From: Chrysophaeum taylorii
Taxonomy: Eukaryota > Sar > Pelagophyceae > Pelagomonadales > Pelagomonadaceae
Length of the DNA stretch: 64,000 nucleotides
Direction: 5' to 3'
Assembly (NCBI GenBank): GCA_029834535.1
Contig: JAQMWT010000240.1
Location: forward strand, 36,287 to 100,286
Part shown: positions 11,457 to 21,691 of the stretch, one piece after another
Numbering within the stretch: position 1 is the first letter of the stretch
How the letters are laid out: every line of letters starts with the position of its first letter
Translations under genes and position numbers: made by a program
Notes under the pieces: model-generated
Seen by the model: only the letters and a program-made list of their open reading frames with translations
Told to the model about the DNA's origin: nothing
The model's database searches: none

Positions 11457-13853
11457 TTACTTCATCATGTCGTTGACGAAGGAGAAGGAGTCGGCTTGCT
11501 TGGCCTTGGAGTCCTGTGCCATGAAGGAAAAGGACGAGCCGGAGACGTCGGGAACGGGCGTCGCGTAGGACTGCATCGCGTACGGTCCTTGCTGGGGAAA
11601 GGTTTTGGTCGCCGCGAGCTGGCGCTGCTGCTGCGCGAGTCGCTGCTGCTGTTGCATGAGAGCGTACATCTGCGCGTTCATCTGCATTTGCTGCTGCTGA
11701 AGAATCTGGTGCTGCTGGTAGGCGGGCGAGAGGGTGGTCGCGACGAAGGCGGGCCCGGTTGCCGGCGCGGGGGCTCGGCTCGAAACGTCGCCGAGCTCGC
11801 CGAGGCTCGCAAACGGATCGTTCTTGGGCGTCGTCGTCGTCGTCTTGGAGAATGGGTCGCCGCCGTTGACCGGGGGTGCGCCGTTGGTGGTCAGGGGCAC
11901 GGACGTGTTGTTCGGGGGCACGGCGTCGGCGGTCGCGAACGGGTCGAGCCGAGACTCGGAAGGTCTCGCGGGCGTCGGATACAGGAGCGAGACGTCGCCG
12001 TTCGACGGTTCGTTTATCTCGGGCGTTTTCTTATACAGGAGAGAGACGTCGCCGTTCGACGGTTCTATCTCGGGCGCTTTCTTGGGTTGATCGTCGGGCG
12101 TCTTGAGCGACAGATCGTCGAAGAGACCCGAAGTCTGAGGCGAAGCCGTCGTCGATCCTGGCGGCGACGTCGTCGACGTTGGCGGCGACGTCGGCTCGTC
12201 GTAGCCCCCGAGGAGGTCCGGAGTTTCCTGGGGAGGAGGGGGTTCCTCGCTGGGTTGGTCGGTCGGCTCAGTTATCTCGGCGACGCTCTCCTCCGAGGCG
12301 AAGAGGGCGTCCTGCTGGCGAGGGGCGCGTCTGGCCGCGCGACGAGAATCGACGCACGAAGCCGAGGTCTCGACGCCGAGTGCCGCGAGCATTTTGCGCG
12401 CGTTCTTCTGGACCGCCACCGGCGGATTGTTGGCGAGGTAGGCCAGGTCTTCTGCGACCTCGGCAAAGTACGCCTTGTGGTGCTCGCAGCCGTCGGCCGT
12501 CGCGAGCGCCTCGACGACCGCGAGAGCCTTGCACTTGACCTGCCACGGTCGCTCGTCGTCGAGGAGATCGAGGAGATTCGGTCCGACGACGTCGCTCTCG
12601 AGGGTCGCCGCCGCGCGCACGAAGCTCTCCAACTTTTCCTGGGGTGGCGCGGCGCGCGTCCCGCCGGCGGAGCACAGCTCGGTCACCAGCGTCCTCTCGT
12701 ACTCGCCGTCGCGGTCCGCGCCGCCCGCGCCACCATTCCTCCGCACTTCCTGTTCGGGCTGGTATTGTTGTTGTTGTTGCTGCTGCTGCTGCGATGGACC
12801 ACCACCACCACCACCCATGTTACCCCAGACGCCCCCGACCGCGCCGCGCGCGCGCGGCGAAGACGAGCGCGCCGCGGACGTCTCCTCGGGACGAGCGGCC
12901 GCCCAGCTTTGGTGGTTTTGTTGCGTTTCCGCGTACCGGGACAGCTCGCGCGGAACGTCGTAGGAGCCTTCCGCCGAGCCCGCGCCACCCCAGGAGTTTG
13001 CCCCGCGATTCGTCGCGTAGACCGAACTCAAGTCCTCCTTGATGTCGTTCTTGAAACCAACGTTCCGCACGGCGAGACCCGCGCGTCTCCCCAACGACTG
13101 CGCCTTTTCGCTCCAAGTTTGAGTCCGCTCGACCGGCACGTGCGGGTTTCCAAAACCGGTCATTCGCGAGGTCGACGGCAACTCCCCCGACCGATCGCTC
13201 CCCCCGACGTAGCCCGCGCTCCCCGCCCCCGAGGCGAAGCTCGCCGCCGCGTCGAGCGCCTTGTCCTTCCAGCCCGTCGCCAGCGCGGCCGCCTTCTCCA
13301 TATAAGTTTCGGGCTGCTTGGGCATCGGCGAGTTTCCGTAGCCCTCGTACCGCGACGAGGACTCGTAACTCTGGCTCGCGTAGCTCGACTGCTGCTGCTG
13401 CGCCGGCTGCTGTACCGGGTCGCTCGTCACGCTTTCCATCGCCTCCTTGGCCGCCTCGCGCACTCTCGAATACATTTCGTCGCCCCGCAACGGATCCGGC
13501 GGCCCCGTGAAGGACAAGCACTCCTTGATCGGACCCAGATGCCGACACAGGTCCCGCCGGAACTCGGGCCGACCGCTCCTCGCGACGTGCTTGATCAGCA
13601 ATAACGTCTTCCGCTTCACGTTCGCATTCTTCTTCTCCAGCCGCTTCAAAAGGTACTCCTCGATCCACTTGCACGCCTCGAACGACGCGAGCGTCATCTT
13701 CGCGATCTCGCCGTACATGTACCCGGGCGTCGGCGAGTCGTCGCTCGACGTCGCTCGCGCCAGCATGTTGCGGTCCATTTCTCTATATATAGGCCGGGCG
13801 AGAAAGGTGGCGAATGAACAAACCCATTCGTTTAACGGACTATTTTCCGACAT
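11457..13853 (-). CDS. Tepsin-like ENTH/VHS protein, AP-4 accessory candidate
   Basis: A 798-residue protein with ATG at 13853; an in-frame ATG at 13778 (773 residues) begins closer to the domain and is an alternative. The ENTH-like domain (about residues 25-140) contains TSSDDSPTPGYMYGEIAKMT, IEEYLLKRL and FTGPPDPLRGDEMY, matching tepsin, whose conserved pieces are CPGYLFEEIAK and FAGPPDPLHG. A second helical VHS-like domain follows at about residues 380-490 (VTELCSAGG to KMLAALGVE). Between them lies a Ser/Tyr/Gln-rich linker with poly-Gln runs, and after them a long disordered tail. The last 30 residues contain two SFSF motifs, including DSFSFVND, similar to the S[AV]F[SA]FLN motif by which animal tepsin binds AP-4. 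The likely role is as coat accessory at the trans-Golgi. It diverges from the NDUFA3-like gene with 86 bp between starts. Confidence 0.82.
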   Translation of the reverse strand: MSENSPLNEWVCSFATFLARPIYREMDRNMLARATSSDDSPTPGYMYGEIAKMTLASFEACKWIEEYLLKRLEKKNANVKRKTLLLIKHVARSGRPEFRRDLCRHLGPIKECLSFTGPPDPLRGDEMYSRVREAAKEAMESVTSDPVQQPAQQQQSSYASQSYESSSRYEGYGNSPMPKQPETYMEKAAALATGWKDKALDAAASFASGAGSAGYVGGSDRSGELPSTSRMTGFGNPHVPVERTQTWSEKAQSLGRRAGLAVRNVGFKNDIKEDLSSVYATNRGANSWGGAGSAEGSYDVPRELSRYAETQQNHQSWAAARPEETSAARSSSPRARGAVGGVWGNMGGGGGGPSQQQQQQQQQYQPEQEVRRNGGAGGADRDGEYERTLVTELCSAGGTRAAPPQEKLESFVRAAATLESDVVGPNLLDLLDDERPWQVKCKALAVVEALATADGCEHHKAYFAEVAEDLAYLANNPPVAVQKNARKMLAALGVETSASCVDSRRAARRAPRQQDALFASEESVAEITEPTDQPSEEPPPPQETPDLLGGYDEPTSPPTSTTSPPGSTTASPQTSGLFDDLSLKTPDDQPKKAPEIEPSNGDVSLLYKKTPEINEPSNGDVSLLYPTPARPSESRLDPFATADAVPPNNTSVPLTTNGAPPVNGGDPFSKTTTTTPKNDPFASLGELGDVSSRAPAPATGPAFVATTLSPAYQQHQILQQQQMQMNAQMYALMQQQQRLAQQQRQLAATKTFPQQGPYAMQSYATPVPDVSGSSFSFMAQDSKAKQADSFSFVNDMMK

Positions 13854-13939
13854 TTCGATTATTATGACTAACTAATAAGACGTCATCACCTCACTGACTA
13901 GGGTATAATAAGTAACATTATTCTCCAGACAACAAAACT

Positions 13940-14260
13940 ATGGGATCGATAGGAGGTCACGCTCTTGTGGCGCTCACCTCGACCTTGACGATGGTCCAGT
14001 GGCTCTTCACGACGCAACCCAAGGGGTGGGTCATGAAATTTGCGGACCGCGAGCCAATCGTCTTCTTCTCCTGCCTCCTCGGCGCTGTTGGCATGGGGTG
14101 AGTGAGTGAGTCCCGACACACACCTTTTGTTGCTTTTGAAGAAAGAGGACTTTATATTTTGTGACGTCGCTTACCTCCTAGGATGCCCCTCGTCGTGCCC
14201 CCGATCCGCCGGCGCCTTGGCTATTCCACTTCGCAAATCGACGGCTACCAGGACGACTAA
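13940..14260 (+). CDS. Complex I NDUFA3/B9-like small subunit, two exons
   Basis: Exon 1 is 13940-14097 and exon 2 is 14182-14260. The 84-bp intron begins GTGAGTGAGT and ends CCTCCTAG, and joining restores frame and gives a 78-residue protein. Without splicing the frame stops at once. A single membrane segment (IVFFSCLLGAVGMGMPLVVPPI) follows WVMKFADREP, much like KNAWDKEPVLVVSFVVGG in animal NDUFA3, with a short polar C terminus (YSTSQIDGYQDD). NDUFA3 is a one-helix accessory subunit in the membrane arm of mitochondrial NADH dehydrogenase. The family assignment rests on size, one helix and the xxEP motif, so it is moderately supported. Confidence 0.6.
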
Positions 14261-14551
14261 AAACCCAACGGACGGTCCCTCCCTCCCTCCCTCCCTCCCT
14301 TCCTTCCTCGCGCGGATTATTTTGATTACTCGCGGAGAATTGATGACAATCACGGCGGGCGGGCGGGCGTTTGGACGTCTGAGCTCGGAGTGTGGACTGC
14401 GAACACGGACCACCACCTCCTCGCCTGGCCTCGTCGTCGCCGTGTCGTCCTTGGTGTCGTCGTCGAGAGGGGTTTGAGACTAGAAGAAGAAGAAGAAGAA
14501 GGGTAAAGATAAGGTCAAATACGACGATACGTATCTAGCGAAACTTCTAAA
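14261..14551. other. Intergenic spacer with (CCCT)n repeat
   Basis: About 290 bp between two plus-strand genes. It contains CCCT units at about 14276-14302 and GAAGAA units near 14483-14501; no gene or RNA is recognisable. Confidence 0.55.
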
Positions 14552-15340
14552 ATGCGGCGGCGGCGAGACGCCCTCTCTTGGCGCGAGGTCGAGGCCCGCG
14601 CCGTCATCCTCTACTCAAACAAGACGCCCGAACGGCCCTCCACGGCGAGACCGCGCAGCGCGAAGCTGCCGCGACGACCGTGGTCGGCCGCGCCAGTTGA
14701 GGAGGGGGAGAAAGCCGCAGATTTGAACCGTCAGATTTCGGCGGAACCCCCGCGCAGCGAGCCACGACGACCGTTGTCGGCGGCGCCGGTTGCGGAGGGC
14801 GTGCCACCAATGGATTTTTTTCGCACGCTTTCGGCGAGACCCCCGCGCATGCCCCCCCTCATCACAGGTGGCTTCTCGTCTTCGGTGGCGTTTACGACTG
14901 CCACTCGGTCCGTGGCGTCGACGGCGCGGAGTGCCGCGCCCGCGCCAGTCCCCGAGGGAGTGGCGTGTCCTCCCCCGCGGCGAAAGGCGTACCACCCCGG
15001 GCGCCGAGGCCCCGATCCGGTCTCCGCCGAGGCGCGGCTGCGCAGCGCGCGCCGGCGGCTCCTCGCTGATCGCGAATCCCTCGACGCCGCTGCCCAGCTC
15101 AAGAGGCTCGAGGCGCAGCAGGTGCGGCGCACGTCCAGGGCCTTCGCCGCCAACGAGCGCGAGAATGTCGCGAGGAGCCTCCCGAGCGCGAAGCCCCGCT
15201 TCCGGTACTACCTCCTCGAGACGTGCCGCCTCCCCGCGCCCTCCGTCCGAGACTGGGAGCGCCAGGTCGCAGGACCCCGACGTGCAAAAATTAGACAACA
15301 AACAATAGTAAATACCCCCCCCCCCCAACTAACTAACTAA
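14552..15340 (+). CDS. Arg/Pro/Ala-rich protein with RPxSA repeats
   Basis: A 262-residue, strongly basic protein from ATG 14552. It contains repeated short motifs of the type RP-x-SA/SAxP: RPSTARPRSA, RRPWSAAPVEEG, RRPLSAAPVAEG and LSARPPRMPP. The second half has Arg-rich helices (RSARRRLLADRESLDAAAQLKRLEAQQ). Such RPxSA motifs are common in algal and protist ciliary or microtubule-associated proteins, but no domain is recognised and the role is unknown. The stop codon lies inside an (AACT)n repeat, so the C-terminal end could vary between strains. Confidence 0.6.
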   Translation: MRRRRDALSWREVEARAVILYSNKTPERPSTARPRSAKLPRRPWSAAPVEEGEKAADLNRQISAEPPRSEPRRPLSAAPVAEGVPPMDFFRTLSARPPRMPPLITGGFSSSVAFTTATRSVASTARSAAPAPVPEGVACPPPRRKAYHPGRRGPDPVSAEARLRSARRRLLADRESLDAAAQLKRLEAQQVRRTSRAFAANERENVARSLPSAKPRFRYYLLETCRLPAPSVRDWERQVAGPRRAKIRQQTIVNTPPPQLTN

Positions 15341-15369
15341 CTAACTAACTAAATAAATAAATAAATAAA
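15327..15369 (+). repeat. (AACT)n then (AAAT)n microsatellite
   Basis: About six AACT units followed by about five AAAT units, overlapping the stop of the RPxSA protein and lying 58 bp upstream of the aminotransferase start codon. Confidence 0.9.
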
Positions 15370-15426
15370 AAGCAGCAGCTGTCCCTGCTGCTTGATGAAC
15401 AAGTGATTTTCGCAAATCGACGAAAG

Positions 15427-16869
15427 ATGATGGCCAGCCGTGCCGTTCTTGCGCGGAGGTTTTCGTCGGCCATGGCGGAGGAGGTGATGGAGCTCCAGAA
15501 CAAACAGGCCGCGAGCCTTTGGCACCCCATGACGCAGCAACGGGCCTGGAACGCCAAGGAGGCGAGACCACCGGCGCCGGTGGTGTCCTCGGCGGGGTCG
15601 CGGCTCCAACGCATGGACGGGTCGACGATGCTGGACATGATCGCGGGGCTCTGGTGCGTGAACGTCGGGTACGGGCGGCGCGAGATCGCGGACGTCGCGC
15701 ACGCAGCGATGGTAGAGTTACCGTACCACGCGCCGACGATGGGCTCGCCGCAGCAGATCGAACTGGCCGCAAAAATTGGGGAATTGCTGGGCATGGAGGC
15801 CCAGGTGTACTTCTCCGCGAGCGGCTCGGAGGCCAACGAGGCCGCCTTCAAGATCGCACGCATGTACCACGCCCTGAACCGCGACGACCCCGCCGGGGCG
15901 CTCAGGTACAAGATCGTATCTCGACAGCGGGCGTACCACGGCAACACGGCGGGCGCGATGGCCGCCACGGGGCAGGCCGAGCGCAAGATCGGGTTCGGAC
16001 CGCAGCCCCCGGGCTACGTCAAGGTACCCCCGCCCTACCCCTACCGTCGCAACCCAAAGCTCACGCCCGAAGAACACGTCGACGACGTCGTGAGACAGCT
16101 CGAGGATACGATCGTCTACGAGGGTGCAGAGACGGTGGCCGCCTTCGTGATGGAGCCCATCATCTCCGGGGGTGGCGTCCTGGTGCCCACCTCATCCTAC
16201 CTCCCTAAGGTCCGCGCCGTCTGCGACAAGTACGGCGTTCTGCTCGTCTTGGACGAAGTCGTCTCTGGCTTTGGTCGCACTGGCGCCATGTTTGGCCACC
16301 AGCACTACGGGGTCAAGCCCGACATCATCACGATGGCCAAGGGTCTCACGAGCGGGTACATGCCGCTGGGCGCGACGGCGGTCGACGCTAAAATTTTCCG
16401 CAAGTTTGACGGCTGCGACGGCGTCGCCGTGCCTCCCCACCTCGCACACCTGCGCCAGATAAACACCTACGGTGGCCACCCCGTCGCGTGCGCCGTCGCC
16501 CTCAAAAACATCGAGATCATCGAAAACGAACGCCTCGTCGACCGCGCGGCCGACGTCGGCGACTACTTCGTCAAACAACTCGAGGAACACCTCCTCCCGC
16601 TCCCCTACGTCGGCGAGATCCGCCACAAGGGCCTCCTCGTCGGCGTCGAGCTCGTCGCCAACAAGGACACCAAAGAACCCCTCCCGGAAACCCTCTCGGC
16701 CAAGGTTCCCGCCTCGTGCGCGACAGACGGCATCATCGTCGGTCGCAACGGCACTACCGTTCCCGGCCTCGCCAACGTTCTTATCTTCGCCCCTCCCTTT
16801 GTTGTCGAAAAGCCCGACTGTGACCTCGTCGTCGCCTCCCTCAAGAACGCCATCCTCGCGCTCCCCTGA
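15427..16869 (+). CDS. Class III PLP aminotransferase (omega-amino acid/taurine:pyruvate type), mitochondrial
   Basis: A 480-residue enzyme; the first ATG is 15427. The N terminus (MMASRAVLARRFSSAM) is basic, Ser/Ala-rich and lacks acids, as in a mitochondrial targeting peptide. Class III hallmarks are present: GLWCVNVGYGRREIAD, FSASGSEANEAAFKIAR, YHGNTAGAMAATGQ, VMEPIISGGGV, the PLP-binding Asp in LDEVVSGFGRTG (Asp276) and the Schiff-base Lys in TMAKGLTSGY (about Lys305). The motif set resembles taurine:pyruvate and beta-alanine:pyruvate aminotransferases more than ornithine or GABA enzymes. It would transfer an amino group from an omega-amino donor to pyruvate or a similar acceptor. The exact donor is not determinable here. 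Confidence 0.88.
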   Translation: MMASRAVLARRFSSAMAEEVMELQNKQAASLWHPMTQQRAWNAKEARPPAPVVSSAGSRLQRMDGSTMLDMIAGLWCVNVGYGRREIADVAHAAMVELPYHAPTMGSPQQIELAAKIGELLGMEAQVYFSASGSEANEAAFKIARMYHALNRDDPAGALRYKIVSRQRAYHGNTAGAMAATGQAERKIGFGPQPPGYVKVPPPYPYRRNPKLTPEEHVDDVVRQLEDTIVYEGAETVAAFVMEPIISGGGVLVPTSSYLPKVRAVCDKYGVLLVLDEVVSGFGRTGAMFGHQHYGVKPDIITMAKGLTSGYMPLGATAVDAKIFRKFDGCDGVAVPPHLAHLRQINTYGGHPVACAVALKNIEIIENERLVDRAADVGDYFVKQLEEHLLPLPYVGEIRHKGLLVGVELVANKDTKEPLPETLSAKVPASCATDGIIVGRNGTTVPGLANVLIFAPPFVVEKPDCDLVVASLKNAILALP

Positions 16870-19210
16870 CCGTGCGTGCCAGCATTATCCTGGTGTCGTC
16901 TCTCGTCCCCTAGAGTTCGTCGTTTGTCGCCTTGTCGTCTGAGGAGCTAAGTATATCTATCAACCGAATTTTTTTTATTTTTTTTCTGGGCATACTTTCT
17001 TTTAGTGTGGTGGTGGCGTGGCGGACCACCCACCCTATGGTGACCGCGGCGCTCTGGAGTTAAGTAGTGGGTGCTTGTATCGGTGCCATTCAGCGGAGCG
17101 GCGGGCGCCCGCCGCCGTTCGTGAATATACACCAAAAATATGAGCCGCGGAAAGTCATGCTGCTTGCTACTCGAGGTTGCTGCTTCGCGGCTCCGTTGCC
17201 GAGAGAGCATAAAAAAACGAGAGTACATCACTGATGCACCATCAAGCCTGGCGGGTTGCTTACTTTGATCGAGACAACACAGCCAGTGGGATGATGAGCG
17301 GTTTTGGTATTTTGTCGACAATGCACTGCGGTGTACAATACCTCCTGCCTTGGCGTTGCGTCTCGAAGCCGGCAGTTTGCTCGGTGTATTTGGAGTTTTT
17401 CGCAGTATAGCGCGTCCAAGGCGCTCGCTTCTCGCGCGGCAGGACCTCCAAAAGAAAGCCTTCCAATCGAGATTATGCGACGGTAGTCGTTTTTGGTGTC
17501 GGGTCGATGTCGATCAGATAGAGGTTTGGTTCAAGGCGGACTGTTCGTAGCTTGGCGCATAAAAGCGATAACGGAAAAATTCGCAACGAACGAAAGATGC
17601 TTCGAAAAAATAAATATGGTTCGTTCGTTGCCACGAACAAATCCTTAAACACGATCCTCCTCCTCTGATGCGCGCGTCAATGGCGTGTTCTTGCGCGAGC
17701 CACAATGACGAGTCGAGAACTTTTTTTCTGAAGAAAGCGGGCCAAGATCGGCGGTGCCGGGACGCGTCGTCTCGAAAAGCGTTTAGGGAATATGCCGAAT
17801 TCGTAGGACAAACTATATAAGAATATGTCGAGAGCTTGCTTCAGCAGAGGTAAAAAAATCGGCTCAAGTTAGCGCCAATTCAGGCGTCGGCTTGTCAGAT
17901 TGTCAGAAGCGATTTTCATACCGTCGCAGCTGACTGCAACGGTTGGATCTTGCCGAGACTCGCTCTCATCATTTGGTGTTCGAAAAAAAAACCGCTGCGA
18001 GGCGTAGAGCGTCTCTAGCGCACGCAATTTTTTTGCGTGGGCGATCGTCAAGTAAGTTAATCTCGACCATTCCTCGGCTGGTGATTATGCTCAGTCTGCG
18101 ACGAGACTTTTCGGAGAATGTTTATTTCGCGAGAAAGAATCTGTGGTGGTGGGCGAACCTTTACTCCTTTATCATGTGGGGCCAATGGACTTTCTATGAT
18201 GCCATGTTGACAAGGGCAGTACTGCACAGGTAATAATAGTTCATGGTCGGCCTGATTCCTGCAACGTGATAGGCTCGGGATACCAGTATTGAAGCGACCG
18301 TCATCGACAAAAAAAACGAGTCAAAAATATACTACGCTTCACGATGGCCCAGACCCAGAACATGGATTGCGGGGTGCCTATCGTTTGTTTGTTCATGTGG
18401 ACAGCGTCGTAAACTCCGCCGAGAAGTTCAACGAACAGAAAGTAGTAGTTTGCTGGCGTCTGACGCGAGGGAATCGTTCATTTCTCAACAACGCGAGGCA
18501 GGCGCTGGGAAGAGCGCGCGCATCGTGACTTTCTTTCCTGAGAAAATGGCGGCGATGATTGCGCTGTCTATCCGGGAATAAAATAATTCGCCACGTCTCT
18601 CTCTCTACGCGCGTGTTTGCTTGATGGATTAAGAGGGAAGTATTCGACAAAAAAAAAGGCGGCCGTATCTGTCACGAACGTTGATGCATGACACCGTGAT
18701 ACATCCTCTTGGATAATAATAATCGCAAAGAGTCCGGATCCAACCCAAGCATGCGGGCGTAGCGGTCGAGTTTTTGCGATCGTAACGTTGGTACCGTCGT
18801 CACTCCCGCACGCCATATGAAAGACGTAGATCTGATGGTGGTTGTCGGGGAGTAATGCATGGATGCAACGCTTCGGCTGGTACCTTTACAAGACGGATAA
18901 GCGTTGTCCAGCCAGAGTTGGTGACTTTCGATCTCGATGCGGGCTTGCGTTCGGCCGGATCGTGGAGGTGATGGCTGGGAGCCTCGGAGTTGTTGGCGCC
19001 GGTGTCTCCATAAGCCGACGCAATCGATATGTCACCTCGCCGCGCGGATCTTTCGTCACAGGCGTGCTTCTTGGCCTAGCCTAGCTGAGTTGTTGTGTCC
19101 GCGCCGAGGTCATCATCTCCTGCTGCAGGAAAAGTTTTCCGTTCAACGGTTTTTTTTTTCGACGAAACCGTTTATGTATGATGCGCAGGTAGTGCGTGTT
19201 GTTTTTGCAA
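16870..19210. other. Gene-poor region, no supported gene
   Basis: About 2.3 kb of lower GC with no long ORF. A short plus-strand frame near 18079-18233 (LWWWANLYSFIMWGQW) is followed by a GT and could be an exon, but there is no partner exon or family match. Several poly-T runs are present (for example 19150-19159). Confidence 0.45.
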
Positions 19211-19987
19211 ATGCATTTTTACGGCGACCCGGAAGCGGATGTTAAGGACCCGAATCGCATCTTGCACAACCTGAGCGCCATCGGAGCGCCACCCGCGGGA
19301 ATGCAGAGAGTCAGTGCGTCGGTGACGTGGACGGCCGATCAAGCAGCCGCGATTGCAACGATTGTTGGGGGGTCTGTGTGTATCCTCGGCGCGGGTCCCG
19401 TCGGCGTCGCCGTCGTGGATGCGCTCCTCGCGCGGCGCTGGCCGCACCGGCTCATCGAGCTCGTGGGCGAGAACCCCGGGGGGGTTCCCGTGCGCGTGAG
19501 CCAGCGGCTCGGCGGCGCGCGGCGCGCTCGCGTCCTCGTCGTCGCGACGAGTCTCGACGACGTTGCCAAAGTCGTCAAGAGGGTAGGCAATAAGCGCCTC
19601 GTGATCTCGTGCGTCGCAGGCGTCCCCAAACCCAAGCAGCTGGCGACGCTGAGAGCAAAGTACTTTTTGAGAACGAGAATATCGTTGGACGGGAGCAGCG
19701 AGCGCTTAAGTACGGACGAGGCTACCGAAATCGCCAACACATGCGCGGCCTTTTACAGGGATGTCCTGGGCGAGGAGTTAACTTGCCACCCCGACGAGGA
19801 CGTTCTCGCGAACGCCACGTTTGGCGAGGATAACCCCGAGATGAGGGTCGCCCCGTGCCCCGCTCCCAACCTCAACCTCATGAACGACGACGATGAAGAG
19901 GAGGAGGACGACGAGGACGAGGACCACGAACACAGTGACGAGAGTGAGCTGCGAGGAGAATTGGCCGACGTTGAAGCCCCAAGATGA
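19211..19987 (+). CDS. P5CR/NOXRED1-like NADP-binding oxidoreductase
   Basis: A 258-residue protein from ATG 19211. The frame stays open a few codons upstream, and an AG acceptor-like site follows a T-rich tract near 19188, so an upstream exon is possible. The Rossmann motif is CILGAGPVGVAVVDALLARRW (first part ILGAGPVG). Strands VLVVATSLDDVAKVV and LVISCVAGVPKPKQL follow, as in the pyrroline-5-carboxylate reductase fold. The canonical P5CR dimerisation helices with their Ser/Thr active-site signature are not seen, which resembles the divergent NOXRED1 group. The last 45 residues are an acidic tail (DDDEEEEDDEDEDHEH). The reaction is unknown. It stands isolated in a decayed region. Confidence 0.55.
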   Translation: MHFYGDPEADVKDPNRILHNLSAIGAPPAGMQRVSASVTWTADQAAAIATIVGGSVCILGAGPVGVAVVDALLARRWPHRLIELVGENPGGVPVRVSQRLGGARRARVLVVATSLDDVAKVVKRVGNKRLVISCVAGVPKPKQLATLRAKYFLRTRISLDGSSERLSTDEATEIANTCAAFYRDVLGEELTCHPDEDVLANATFGEDNPEMRVAPCPAPNLNLMNDDDEEEEDDEDEDHEHSDESELRGELADVEAPR

Positions 19988-21691
19988 ACTTTTTGAAGGT
20001 GTACCGTAGTGGCCCGCCACGTCTGAAAGTCAATTGAAAGTCGAGTTTAGAAAACCCGATCTCAAGTGCCGCCGCGACGCAATCGGGAGCCTCGCGTGCC
20101 GCTCTCTTGCAATGCGAAGTGCACCACCGCGATTCCACCGACGGTCGCAGTCGACAGCTCGACGTCGTCACAATTAAACGAAAAATCCTTTCGCTGCACA
20201 AAGCCGTACGGGTCGATCGTGCTCTGGGAGCGCGAACTCGTGGCGTCTCGCAATTCCTACGAAGACTCGCTCGATACCTCGATATGTGCGCAATGTGTGT
20301 AGGAGAGCACTGCGTCCTGGAAGCTGCGCAAATGTCTTGGTTTCTCGTCCGAATTTGCGAAATAGAGCCGAGTCCTGGATCTCGTATTCAGCATTCAACT
20401 CGATGGTGCGCACAACCAACGCGAGACTTGGTCTGCGTGTCGTAATTTTTTTTTTGGAGAAGCAACGTATTCAGCATTCAACTCGATGGTGCGCACAACC
20501 AACGCGAGACTTGGTCTGCGTGTCGTAATTTTTTTTTTGGAGAAGCCGCCGAGGGTATCGCTAACATACATTCCCGTTGATTGTGGTTGCAACGACCACT
20601 TTCGTGGCTTTAAGAAAAAAGCTACTAGAGTCGAACGAACGAAATTGGGCCCAAGACTTCTCCGAGGAACCTGAGAACGATGCCGCCGGACACATTCCGA
20701 GCAGCCGCCGCGCTTGTCAGGCTCGAGATTTTCCGCTATAGTCAAAAATCTGAATTATTGAGCTTCGCGAAGGTGGCGAATCTGCCGACGTCGTGGTCTG
20801 TCTGCAAAGGGCTCGTTGCACGACAAAAACGAGCCTGTTGAAAAAGATGGGGTACCAGCAGGCACCAAAAAAACCGCACGTCAAACCCTCGGCGTCGTGA
20901 TGTTGGCTCTCCTCGCGAGTCACCGCGCAGTCTTAGGCAATCCCCAACAACTTTGAGTGCGACGCGCTCGATCGCGATATAATTGACTCGCCGGAAGTTA
21001 AACCAACAAAGACTCCTCCTCCTACTTTACGCGCAGAGAGGACAGCACGCTCCTCGCCCACCGTCGATGATCTGCATAGACGCGCTCTCGACAGCGCCGT
21101 GCTCTAGAGACATCCTAGAAAAGGAGCAGCGCCTGGGGGTCAAAAAGCATTATCTTTCATCCGCTTGGGGTGTGTGGCGATCAACCTCTCCGAGTCCACG
21201 CCCGCGCTTTCGCCCATCGCCGATGCATCATCGATGCGACAGCAACGCCACCGATATCATCCATCTCCCCTTGTAGTATTTTCGAATACCCCAGCTCCTC
21301 GAGAATCGTCGACATTTTCGAAGGGCGATAGATGATAATATAACAACTAGCATGATGGATTCGTATTTTGCCAGGTCGCGAGCGATGTGTAGAGAAGCAA
21401 GATCTGAGTCCGCGTATATGCACGTCCGGGACGCGTCCGTTGAGAGAGGAATATCAAGTCAGGGACTGCAGGCAAGGAGTCACCGCAGCCCCATGAGAGC
21501 ACGCACGCAGCTTCGTGGACACCGTACGCGTGACGACGTGTGTGTGTCACACACAGGGGGGAGCATTTAAAAAACTGAGGTGCGTTGTTCGTGAAAAGGT
21601 CTAGATTTGAATTTCGAGAGAATGGTCGATAAGGGATATCGAAGAGGACCAACGCGCGAGCGAGGAAACTACGCCGTGTTTATTTATTTAT
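19988..21691. other. Decayed or non-coding stretch
   Basis: No intact gene is recognisable. Minus-strand frames contain fragments such as VGGIAVVHFALQES (near 20100) that could be more of the beta-helix relic to the right, but stops and frame changes prevent a confident assignment. It includes the 83-bp tandem duplication. Confidence 0.35.
20383..20548 (+). repeat. 83-bp direct tandem duplication
   Basis: Positions 20383-20465 are repeated at 20466-20548 almost without change, including the run of T's. The near identity indicates a recent duplication inside otherwise decayed sequence. Confidence 0.9.

Noticed and set aside
11274-13604. 776-codon plus-strand frame opposite the tepsin-like gene
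   Set aside because: It is the antisense shadow of a GC-rich gene; its translation is Arg/Leu-rich with no domain, while the minus strand shows conserved ENTH and VHS-like motifs.
18079-18233. Possible exon ending at a GT donor (LWWWANLYSFIMWGQW)
   Set aside because: No acceptor exon, no family match and low coding signal around it.
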